A stretch of DNA of 7,545 nucleotides, taken from an uncultured Rhizobiaceae group bacterium (GTDB lineage Bacteria > Pseudomonadota > Alphaproteobacteria > Rhizobiales > Rhizobiaceae). A program made the position numbers and the translations under genes. Shown here one piece after another: positions 1 to 5,194 of the stretch; the first letter of the stretch is position 1; each line of letters starts with the position of its first letter. Location of the stretch: the NCBI GenBank assembly GCA_937951455.1, contig CALFBU010000320.1, forward strand, positions 1 to 7,545. The letters run 5' to 3'. A model generated the notes under the pieces. That model was not told the DNA's origin and searched no databases. It saw nothing but the letters and a program-made list of their open reading frames with translations.

Positions 1-360
1 TTTGATGCGCAACCGCTTGTATCACTCGGCAAGATTGCACAACAAGACGCAAGGTTGGAGAAGTCGGTCAGATTAATGGAGCAAACCATAGAACAACCGA
101 TCCCCGTCGCAGCAATCGCAAAACGGGTTGGCGTTTCTTCCAATACGCTGGAGAGTATTTTTAAAAAGCATGTTGGGATGACGCCTGGTCGGTTTTATCT
201 GAATTTGCGATTAAAAGCCGCGAACAGGATGGTGCAGGATAGTAGTCTGTCTTTAAGGGAGATTGCAGTGCGGAGCGGGTTTAATTCGCTGTCTTCTTTT
301 TCGCGCGCTTATGGGCAAGGGTTTGGGAAGAGTGCGCGCCTAGTTAGAAGTTTTGTTTAA
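1..360 (+). CDS. GlxA-type AraC-family transcriptional regulator, C-terminal part (5' truncated)
   Basis: The reading frame is open from the first base to a TAA at 358-360, giving 119 residues with no obvious true start, so this is the end of a longer gene entering from the left. The visible part is the double helix-turn-helix DNA-binding domain of the AraC/XylS family: the first helix-turn-helix reads IAKRVGVSSNTLESIFKKHV, followed by the typical linker GMTPGRFYLNLRLKAA and the second helix-turn-helix around LREIAVRSGFNSLSSFSRAY, then FGKSARLVR near the end. The wording (TPGRFYLNLRL, SGFNSLSSFSRAY) resembles the GlxA subfamily, whose members carry an N-terminal DJ-1/PfpI-like domain; that domain would lie outside the window, so the subfamily is an inference. 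A TTG at 55 could be read as a start but falls mid-domain and has no support. The effector and target genes cannot be told. Its 3' end overlaps the convergent sulfoxide reductase gene by 17 bases. Confidence 0.88.
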   Translation, partial: FDAQPLVSLGKIAQQDARLEKSVRLMEQTIEQPIPVAAIAKRVGVSSNTLESIFKKHVGMTPGRFYLNLRLKAANRMVQDSSLSLREIAVRSGFNSLSSFSRAYGQGFGKSARLVRSFV

Positions 361-784
361 TTATCCTCTCAAGCGCCACTTTATCACTCTCATCAAAGTC
401 ATCATGCTTATCCGAATCTACATCGAGCACGGCGATGAGTTTTCCGTTTTCAAATACGGGCAAAACAATCTCTGATTGCGTGGAGGATGAACAGGCGATG
501 TGGTCTGAGAATGCTTTTACGTCTGCTACGATTTGGGTTTCTTCGGTTCTCGCGCATGCGCCGCAAACGCCTTTATCGAATGGGATGACAAGACAGCCGT
601 GGCCGCCCTGGTATGGGCCAACCTTTAAGAGATTTGGTTCAACTACGCGGTAAAAACCAACCCAATCGAAACCTTCCATAACGTGGAAGAGCTCGCAGGA
701 GATTGTTGCCATTTTGGTGATTGCGTCTGTTTCGCCTTTGCATATTGCTGCAATTGATTTTGTGACTTCAGAATAATCTCGCAT
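344..784 (-). CDS. msrC: Free methionine-(R)-sulfoxide reductase (GAF domain, MsrC/YebR family)
   Basis: This 146-residue cytoplasmic protein is a single GAF domain. Family members reduce free L-methionine-(R)-sulfoxide to methionine using thioredoxin, repairing oxidised free methionine. The family signature is clear: WVGFYRV (41-47), GPYQGGHGCLVIPF (56-69), GVCG (72-75), HIACSSSTQSEIVLPV (95-110) and LDVDS (120-124). The three redox cysteines expected from the E. coli enzyme (84, 94, 118) are present as C64, C74 and C98 with the same spacing of 10 and 24. It is somewhat shorter at both ends than the E. coli protein (about 165 residues), with a brief C-terminus. The ATG at 784-782 shares one base with the aroQ stop codon (TAATG) and has a GGAAG Shine-Dalgarno (792-796) inside aroQ, so the two are almost certainly co-transcribed and probably translationally coupled. 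An annotation as merely 'GAF domain protein' would be less informative; the cysteine set makes the enzyme call fairly firm. Confidence 0.9.
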   Translation of the reverse strand: MRDYSEVTKSIAAICKGETDAITKMATISCELFHVMEGFDWVGFYRVVEPNLLKVGPYQGGHGCLVIPFDKGVCGACARTEETQIVADVKAFSDHIACSSSTQSEIVLPVFENGKLIAVLDVDSDKHDDFDESDKVALERIIKQNF

Positions 785-1218
785 TATTTGTCTTCCGCAA
801 TTTGGTCGATGGCTTCCAGATAACCGGGCACGCCTTTGCCAACGATCGTGCCTTTTGCAATATCGCTGATGTAGGAATGATGGCGAAACTCTTCACGCTC
901 GTAAACGTTTGAAATATGGACCTCATAAACCTTAGCTTCAACACCAATGATCGCATCGCGAATGGCAATGGAAGTATGCGTATAAGCGCCCGGGTTCATA
1001 ACGATATGGGTATAGACGCCCTTTGCTTGCTGGATGGTATCAACCAGCACACCTTCATGGTTGGACTGGAAGCTTTCAAGCGTAATTCCGTGTTTTTCAG
1101 CATGCTCTTTGCAGAGCGCTTCAACGTCTGCAAGCGTTTGTGAGCCATAGGTTTCCGGCTCACGCATGCCAAGCAAATTCAGGTTTGGGCCGTTTAGTAG
1201 AAGAATGGATTTTTTCAT
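784..1218 (-). CDS. aroQ: Type II 3-dehydroquinate dehydratase
   Basis: The 144-residue product is a complete type II dehydroquinase, the small dodecameric cytosolic enzyme that converts 3-dehydroquinate to 3-dehydroshikimate, the third step of the shikimate pathway. All signature blocks are visible: [18 protein letters not shown] (8-25) containing the lid Arg19 and catalytic Tyr24, FQSNHEG (50-56), [15 protein letters not shown] (75-89) with substrate-binding Asn75, and [20 protein letters not shown] (99-118) with catalytic His101 and Arg112. Length is normal. The ATG at 1218-1216 is preceded by a weak AGAG-type Shine-Dalgarno (near 1222-1230 on the minus strand) and no better start exists. 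It is first in an operon with the methionine sulfoxide reductase. In many alphaproteobacteria aroQ sits upstream of accB-accC; here it does not, so this could be a second or relocated copy (inference). A near-perfect palindrome lies just upstream (1232-1246). Confidence 0.96.
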   Translation of the reverse strand: MKKSILLLNGPNLNLLGMREPETYGSQTLADVEALCKEHAEKHGITLESFQSNHEGVLVDTIQQAKGVYTHIVMNPGAYTHTSIAIRDAIIGVEAKVYEVHISNVYEREEFRHHSYISDIAKGTIVGKGVPGYLEAIDQIAEDK

Positions 1219-1231
1219 TTTGTCTCTTTCG

Positions 1232-1246
1232 TAATGGTTTCCATTA
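1232..1246. promoter_or_regulatory. Palindrome TAATGG-TTT-CCATTA upstream of aroQ (candidate operator)
   Basis: A perfect 6+6 inverted repeat with a 3-base centre lies 13 bases upstream of the aroQ start and 80 bases upstream of the muramidase start, in the 108-base divergent intergenic region. The size and symmetry suit a small dimeric repressor site, or a short hairpin in the aroQ leader. No regulator can be named, and at this length a chance palindrome in AT-rich DNA is possible. I could not find a convincing housekeeping promoter for either gene in the gap. Confidence 0.3.
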
Positions 1247-1313
1247 GCAGGAATTTATTTTTCTGCAAAGAAACTTATCCCCGTCCAAACAACCCATGAG
1301 ACGCTTTTTGTTA

Positions 1314-1320
1314 AAAGGAG
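1314..1320 (+). promoter_or_regulatory. Shine-Dalgarno AAAGGAG of the muramidase gene
   Basis: A near-consensus ribosome binding site ends six bases before the ATG at 1327 and fixes that codon as the start, rather than the downstream in-frame methionine at residue 7. Confidence 0.8.
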
Positions 1321-1326
1321 CGTTTT

Positions 1327-2175
1327 ATGTTTGAAGCAAAACTGATGAAAGAAATCACCGCGATTGCCAAAGTGCATGACATTGAACCCGAAGCTTTGAT
1401 GGCGGTGGTCGAAGTTGAAAGCAATAGCAACTTGGGTGCCATGGTTAAAGGGCGAATGGAGCCACTTATTCGATTTGAAGGGCATTATTTTTATCGTCTT
1501 TTGCCCAATTCGAAACGAAACAAGGCTGTGGTGCGCGGACTTGCGCATTCGCGTGCCGGGCGTGTTAAAAATCCTTTGAGGCAAGCGAACCGTTGGAAGC
1601 TATTAAACCGTGCCAGCAGCATTGACCGAGTTGCAGCGCTTTCATCCTGCTCTTGGGGTTGTGGTCAGGTGATGGGGTCGCACTGGCGCTGGCTTGGGTT
1701 TGGCAGTATCGATGGGTTGGTCTTTGAAGCGCGTGATGGGGTGGCGGGGCAAATCAGGTTGATGATGCGCTACATCAAAAAAGCGCGGTTGATTTCCAAA
1801 CTGCAAAATCATGACTGGGCAGGCTTTGCGCGTGCGTATAATGGACCCGCTTATGCGCGTTATAAATATCATACTAAAATGCGAAATGCTTATCTGAAAT
1901 TTTTACGACTTAAGCGAAAGCCGGATTTGTCGTCACCCTTAGTAAAACGCAATGCTATGGCGATGTTGCGCTTTGGCAGTCGCGGTCATGCGGTGCGTCA
2001 GTTACAACAGGATTTATCCAGTCTTGGCTATACGCTTCGCATCGATGGTGATTTCGGTCCGGCAACGGAAGTGACTTTAAAAAGATTTCAACGTGAAAAC
2101 AGATTGCAGGCTGACGGAATCTTCGGACCAAAAACGCTTGAAATGCTAAGGCGCAAATTGCCGGTTGCTGCCTAA
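1327..2175 (+). CDS. N-acetylmuramidase-domain (DUF3380-type) cell-wall hydrolase with C-terminal peptidoglycan-binding domain
   Basis: The 282-residue protein has two parts. Residues about 8-195 match the N-acetylmuramidase family first known as DUF3380, found in many phage endolysins and in bacterial chromosomes: PEALMAVVEVES (21-32, with the likely catalytic glutamate among E29/E31), PLIRFEGHYF (46-55), SWGCGQVMG (109-117) and ARAYNGPAYARYKYHTKM (168-185). Residues about 214-277 form a PG_binding_1 domain: LRFGSRGHAVRQLQQDL, then IDGDFGPATEVTLKRFQ and ADGIFGPKTLEML. The predicted activity is cleavage of the glycan strand of peptidoglycan. There is no N-terminal signal peptide or membrane segment, as in holin-dependent endolysins, and the protein is rich in Lys/Arg. 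However, no holin, spanin or other phage gene surrounds it, so it may be a domesticated lysin or a housekeeping hydrolase exported by another route. Its role in the cell is not shown by context. Confidence 0.85.
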   Translation: MFEAKLMKEITAIAKVHDIEPEALMAVVEVESNSNLGAMVKGRMEPLIRFEGHYFYRLLPNSKRNKAVVRGLAHSRAGRVKNPLRQANRWKLLNRASSIDRVAALSSCSWGCGQVMGSHWRWLGFGSIDGLVFEARDGVAGQIRLMMRYIKKARLISKLQNHDWAGFARAYNGPAYARYKYHTKMRNAYLKFLRLKRKPDLSSPLVKRNAMAMLRFGSRGHAVRQLQQDLSSLGYTLRIDGDFGPATEVTLKRFQRENRLQADGIFGPKTLEMLRRKLPVAA

Positions 2176-2197
2176 GCAAAAATAAGTGCTTTCGAAG

Positions 2198-2234
2198 CTC
2201 TAAAACATGCACTAAAACGGGTGCATGTTTAGAG
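2198..2234. repeat. Long imperfect inverted repeat overlapping the modA start codon
   Basis: The left arm CTCTAAAACATGCAC (2198-2212) and right arm GTGCATGTTTAGAG (2221-2234) are complementary over 14 base pairs with one bulged A, separated by the 8-base loop TAAAACGG. The ATG of modA (2225-2227) lies inside the right arm and would be base-paired in the folded RNA. No T-run follows on either strand, so it is not a typical intrinsic terminator for the muramidase gene. It may be a translational control hairpin, a palindromic operator, or a remnant of an intergenic repeat element; the sequence alone does not decide. It does not resemble the ModE box as I know it. Confidence 0.75.
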
Positions 2235-2959
2235 TCTTAATCCTGTGTCTTTGTATGATTGTTCTACCTGCAAAAGCTTCCGAGCGGTTGCTTGTGTTTG
2301 CGGCTGCTAGTCAAAAAGATGCGCTTGAAGAAATTGGCACGCAGTATGAGAAACAATGTGCCTGTAAAGTTGCATTTTCTTTTGCTGCGACTTCAACGCT
2401 TGCGCGGCAGGTAGAAGCTGGCGCGCCGGCTGATGTTTTCATTTCTGCCAATCAGGCGTGGATTGACTGGCTTGAGATCAAGGGCAGTATTAACGCAAAC
2501 CAAAGTCTTGTGATTGCAGGCAACCGTTTGGTGATTGCCTCAACAAGCGAAATCAAAGACGGGTCTAAAATTTTATCGCGGGATCGGTTTGCCATGGGCG
2601 ATCCGCAAAGTGTACCTGCTGGCATTTATGCGCTCGAAGCCTTGCAGCACTTGGACGTTTGGCAGGATGTAAAATCTAAGGCTGTCTTTGCTGAAAATGT
2701 GCGTGTAGCGTTGAAACAAATAGAGCGCGGCGATTTGTTGTCAGGGATTGTGTATCAATCAGATTTGCATAATCAAACCAAGTTAGATCTGCATTATATG
2801 TTTCCTAAAAGTAGCCATACGCCCATCCGTTACTTGGCAGGTGTGGTCAAAGAAAGTGATGAAGCGACTGGCTTTGTGACGTTTTTAACGGGTAATACTG
2901 CGCAAGAAATATTTAGCCGTTACGGTTTTCTGTCACTTCAAAGTGTGAAGACACAATGA
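2225..2959 (+). CDS. modA: Molybdate ABC transporter, periplasmic substrate-binding protein
   Basis: A 244-residue precursor with a Sec signal peptide (hydrophobic LILCLCMIVL then a likely cut after AKA at residue 18). The mature protein carries the ModA hallmarks: FAAASQKDALEEI (25-37), FAATSTLARQVEAGAPADVF (53-72), RFAMGDPQSVPAGIYALEAL (121-140), FAENVRVALKQIERG (155-169) and GIVYQSD (174-180). The oxyanion-binding residues expected from E. coli ModA correspond to S29, S57, A132, V159 and Y177. It would capture molybdate or tungstate in the periplasm and hand it to ModB. A pair of cysteines, C45 and C47, is unusual. No good Shine-Dalgarno precedes the ATG, which sits within a hairpin; the next in-frame ATG (2255) would leave too short a signal peptide, so 2225 is kept. 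modB follows after 10 bases. Confidence 0.95.
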   Translation: MFRVLILCLCMIVLPAKASERLLVFAAASQKDALEEIGTQYEKQCACKVAFSFAATSTLARQVEAGAPADVFISANQAWIDWLEIKGSINANQSLVIAGNRLVIASTSEIKDGSKILSRDRFAMGDPQSVPAGIYALEALQHLDVWQDVKSKAVFAENVRVALKQIERGDLLSGIVYQSDLHNQTKLDLHYMFPKSSHTPIRYLAGVVKESDEATGFVTFLTGNTAQEIFSRYGFLSLQSVKTQ

Positions 2960-2969
2960 GTATGGTTTG

Positions 2970-3656
2970 ATGAGCAGCTTTTTCTCACCAGAAATTTGGC
3001 AGATCGTCGCACTTTCTGTGAAAGTATCTTTTGTTGCGATGGTCTTTACCTTGCCGCTTGCAACCGCAGTTGCATATGTTTTGGCGACCAAGCAGTTTCG
3101 CGGATGGCATTTGTTGAATGCAGTTTGCCATTTACCGCTTGTCATGCCGCCTGTGATCACCGGATATTTGTTATTGATCGCGTTCGGGCCTAACGGGGCG
3201 ATAGGCAGTGTTCTACAATCAATCTTTGGTTTTACCTTTGCTTTTAACTGGACGGGAGCGGCGTTGGCTGCGGGTGTTATGGCATTTCCGCTTGTGATGC
3301 GGCCTATACGATTGGCTTTTGAGGTTCAGGACAGGCAGGTTTTGGAATCTGCGAAAACACTTGGGGCAAATCGTTTTGCCGGGTTTTTCTCAATCTCATT
3401 ACCATTAGCCATGCCCGGATTGATTGCGGGTGGCGTCTTGGGATTTGCAAAAGCGCTGGGTGAGTTTGGCGCGACGATTACATTGGTTTCCAACATTCCA
3501 GGAGAAACGCAGACGTTGGCACTGGCCGTTTATTCCTTGTTGCAATCGCCCTCCGGTGATGAAGCAGCGCTGACCTTAATCATATTGGGCGTTGTGATAT
3601 CCTTTGCTGCAATATTGTTTTCTGAAATCATTGCCAGCCGTCTCCAAAAGCGCTGA
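2970..3656 (+). CDS. modB: Molybdate ABC transporter, inner-membrane permease
   Basis: This 228-residue membrane protein belongs to the binding-protein-dependent transport permease family. About five hydrophobic segments are visible (residues about 13-38, 54-74, 94-114, 148-168, 200-222). The EAA-type loop that docks onto the ATPase is at about 125-150 (LESAKTLGANRFAGFFSISL then PLAMPG), followed by GGVLGFAKALGEFGATITLVSN, typical of ModB. Together with ModA it would move molybdate into the cytoplasm, powered by a ModC ATPase. The ATG at 2970 is chosen; a TTG directly before it (2967) would add one residue. The Shine-Dalgarno is weak (TGAG overlapping the modA stop), so translation is probably coupled to modA. 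Length is normal for ModB and there is no fused ATPase domain. No modC follows: the next gene is an unrelated exported protein. Confidence 0.95.
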   Translation: MSSFFSPEIWQIVALSVKVSFVAMVFTLPLATAVAYVLATKQFRGWHLLNAVCHLPLVMPPVITGYLLLIAFGPNGAIGSVLQSIFGFTFAFNWTGAALAAGVMAFPLVMRPIRLAFEVQDRQVLESAKTLGANRFAGFFSISLPLAMPGLIAGGVLGFAKALGEFGATITLVSNIPGETQTLALAVYSLLQSPSGDEAALTLIILGVVISFAAILFSEIIASRLQKR

Positions 3657-3670
3657 TCGCATCTTGGTAA

Positions 3671-3680
3671 TACTGTAGTA
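3671..3680. promoter_or_regulatory. Small palindrome TACT-GT-AGTA between modB and the DUF3179 gene
   Basis: In the 70-base gap (3657-3726) a perfect short inverted repeat lies inside a looser pairing GGTAA (3666-3670) with TTACC (3690-3694). No T-run follows, so this is not a clear terminator; it could be part of a promoter or operator for the DUF3179 gene. Statistical support for so short a repeat is low. The nearest GGAG (3698-3701) is 25 bases before the DUF3179 start, too far to act as its ribosome binding site. Confidence 0.2.
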
Positions 3681-3726
3681 ATAAACTTGTTACCCACGGA
3701 GCGATATTTTTAAGCTAAAAATTCCT

Positions 3727-5094
3727 ATGAAAATTTTTGCTGCATTTTTATTGGTTCTCAATCTTGCCCTCTTGTCAGGTGTCGTACATGCGGATGACGC
3801 GCCTGATGTTGAACGTTTGAGCTGGCAGATGTTTTCTCTGCAAGGCGAAGATAAACGTGAACCTATTCAAGCGCTTTCTGCTTTAAATGATAAAAGTCTT
3901 ATTCCCACGCTTGTTCTCGCCATGCGGTGGACGGGTAGCAATATTTATGTGGCTGAAGCTTTATCAAAACTTGCAGAGCAAAAGATTACCCATTGGCATG
4001 AGGCTTATGATTTTCAGGAGTTGAACCCACAGATCAAGCCGCATGAAAGCTATCATGCGATCAAGATGAAACTGCTGGGTAATACAGACAAAAAGTTCCT
4101 CGATTTTTTCGCGGGAAATTTTGGCAAACCGGATAACATGAAAATCAGGCTTGAAGAAATTACCTGGGGCGGGGTGCTTGTCGATGGCATTACCTCGCTC
4201 GATAATCCCAAGATGATTGCAGCCGATGGTGCCGATTATCTGCTGGATGATGATCTGGTATTTGGAGTCGAAATCAATGGTGACATCCGCGCCTATCCGC
4301 TTCGCATCATGGGTTGGCATGAGATGTTCAATGATACGATTGGTGGTATGCCGGTTGCGCTTGCCTATTGTACTTTATGTGGTGCGGGGATTTTATTTGA
4401 AACGCAAGTGGAAGGACGAGACACTCCGCTTGTCTTTGGTTCGTCGGGTCTTTTGTATCGCTCCAACAAATTGATGTTTGACCGAGAAACCAAAAGTCTT
4501 TGGAATCAGTTTACAGGCGAGCCGGTTGTTGGGCCTTTGTTGCAAACTAATATCAAGCTCAAGATCAAGCCAAGTACAATCACAACCTGGGCGGACTGGA
4601 AAGCAAAGCATCCGAACACAAAAGTGCTTTCGCTTGAAACAGGTTATGCACGAAATTATGGGTCTGGTGTTACCTATCAAGCCTATTTTGCTTCACCTGA
4701 TTTGATGTTCCCAGCGGTTGTGGGTGATGAGACACTGGTGAAACGTAAGGACCATGTTTTTGGTATTCGTGACGTTGGTGCAGCCAAGGCCTGGCCCATC
4801 AAAGCCTTTGTCAGTCAACCTGTTATCAATGACCGCGTTGGTTTGAAAAATGTGGTTTTGATAGGGGATGCAAATACCAGAACTGTACGTGCTTATGAGC
4901 GTGACCAAGGTGAAACCTTTGCGCAATCCGAACAGGGTGTTCTATCTTCAAAGGCTGGTGATTGGGATTTAAACGAGGATTTTTTGGTTTCCAAAGACGG
5001 TAAAAATAAACGCTCTCGTGTGCCAGGGCATGTGGCATTCTGGTTTGCATGGGATAATTATTTGGGTGTGAAAAGTGATCTATATTCCAGATAA
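3727..5094 (+). CDS. Exported DUF3179-domain protein with CxxC motif
   Basis: The 455-residue product starts with a Sec signal peptide (MKIFAAFLLVLNLALLSGVV, probable cleavage after HA at about residue 22). Residues about 45-90 look like one or two HEAT-type helical repeats (PIQALSALNDKSLIPTLVLA). Residues about 145-450 match DUF3179 as I recognise it: RAYPLRIMGWHEMFNDTIGG (188-207), ALAYCTLCGAGILFE (211-225), LVFGSSGLLYRSNKLMFDRE (235-254), SLWNQFTGEPVVGPL (257-271), LETGYARNYGSG (303-314) and GHVAFWFAWDNY (434-445). The paired cysteines C215 and C218, with H198 nearby, suggest a redox or metal-binding centre; some relatives are annotated as selenoproteins, but here ordinary cysteine codons are present. 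The molecular function of the family is not known to me. The gene lies 70 bases after modB and might be transcribed with it, but the Shine-Dalgarno is weak and a separate promoter is equally possible. Confidence 0.88.
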   Translation: MKIFAAFLLVLNLALLSGVVHADDAPDVERLSWQMFSLQGEDKREPIQALSALNDKSLIPTLVLAMRWTGSNIYVAEALSKLAEQKITHWHEAYDFQELNPQIKPHESYHAIKMKLLGNTDKKFLDFFAGNFGKPDNMKIRLEEITWGGVLVDGITSLDNPKMIAADGADYLLDDDLVFGVEINGDIRAYPLRIMGWHEMFNDTIGGMPVALAYCTLCGAGILFETQVEGRDTPLVFGSSGLLYRSNKLMFDRETKSLWNQFTGEPVVGPLLQTNIKLKIKPSTITTWADWKAKHPNTKVLSLETGYARNYGSGVTYQAYFASPDLMFPAVVGDETLVKRKDHVFGIRDVGAAKAWPIKAFVSQPVINDRVGLKNVVLIGDANTRTVRAYERDQGETFAQSEQGVLSSKAGDWDLNEDFLVSKDGKNKRSRVPGHVAFWFAWDNYLGVKSDLYSR

Positions 5095-5097
5095 AAA

Positions 5098-5129
5098 ATA
5101 ATTAGCCAGAAAAAAATTATAGTTTTTTT
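5098..5129 (+). terminator. Weak AT-only hairpin with T-run after the DUF3179 gene
   Basis: ATAATT (5098-5103) can pair with AATTAT (5115-5120) across an 11-base loop, and a run of seven T follows at 5123-5129. Position, four bases after the DUF3179 stop, and the T-run suit an intrinsic terminator, but the stem has no GC pair and would be unstable. Confidence 0.35.
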
Positions 5130-5155
5130 GGAACATTTTTTGTCATTGTGTCTTT
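5130..5155 (+). promoter_or_regulatory. Candidate promoter of the small exported protein gene (EcfG-like or housekeeping)
   Basis: GGAAC at 5130-5134 matches the -35 of alphaproteobacterial general-stress sigma factor EcfG/RpoE2, and 17 bases later CTTT (5152-5155) matches three of four bases of its CGTT -10. A housekeeping reading is also possible: TTGTCA (5140-5145) with TAACCA (5164-5169) at an 18-base spacing. Either would give a short leader containing the AGGAG site. The choice is not settled by sequence alone. Confidence 0.3.
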
Positions 5156-5178
5156 TCCTGTCGTAACCAAAACGAAAC

Positions 5179-5183
5179 AGGAG
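5179..5183 (+). promoter_or_regulatory. Shine-Dalgarno AGGAG of the small exported protein gene
   Basis: A clean AGGAG ends 11 bases before the ATG at 5195, slightly wide but convincing, and supports this short gene as genuinely translated. Confidence 0.65.
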
Positions 5184-5194
5184 AATAACAAAGT

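Noticed and set aside
435..1143. Plus-strand open frames opposite the sulfoxide reductase and aroQ
   Set aside because: No family resemblance or ribosome sites, and fully overlapped by two well-supported enzymes on the other strand.
1260..1273. TTTCT-GCAA-AGAAA hairpin in the aroQ/muramidase gap
   Set aside because: A 5-bp AT-rich stem without a T-run directly after it; expected by chance in such sequence.
2198..2240. Hairpin as an intrinsic terminator of the muramidase gene
   Set aside because: The stem is long enough, but neither strand has a T-run after it, and the right arm runs into modA coding sequence.
3657..3726. A terminator or hidden modC start after modB
   Set aside because: Only weak short pairings without a T-run, and no Walker A, signature or Walker B motif in any frame of the following gene, which is clearly DUF3179.
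4369..4386. Selenocysteine (in-frame TGA) at the DUF3179 CxxC site
   Set aside because: The codons are TGT and TGT; there is no in-frame TGA anywhere in the gene before its TAA.
4393..5050. Antisense open frames within the DUF3179 gene
   Set aside because: No recognisable motifs; explained by the coding constraint of the plus-strand gene.
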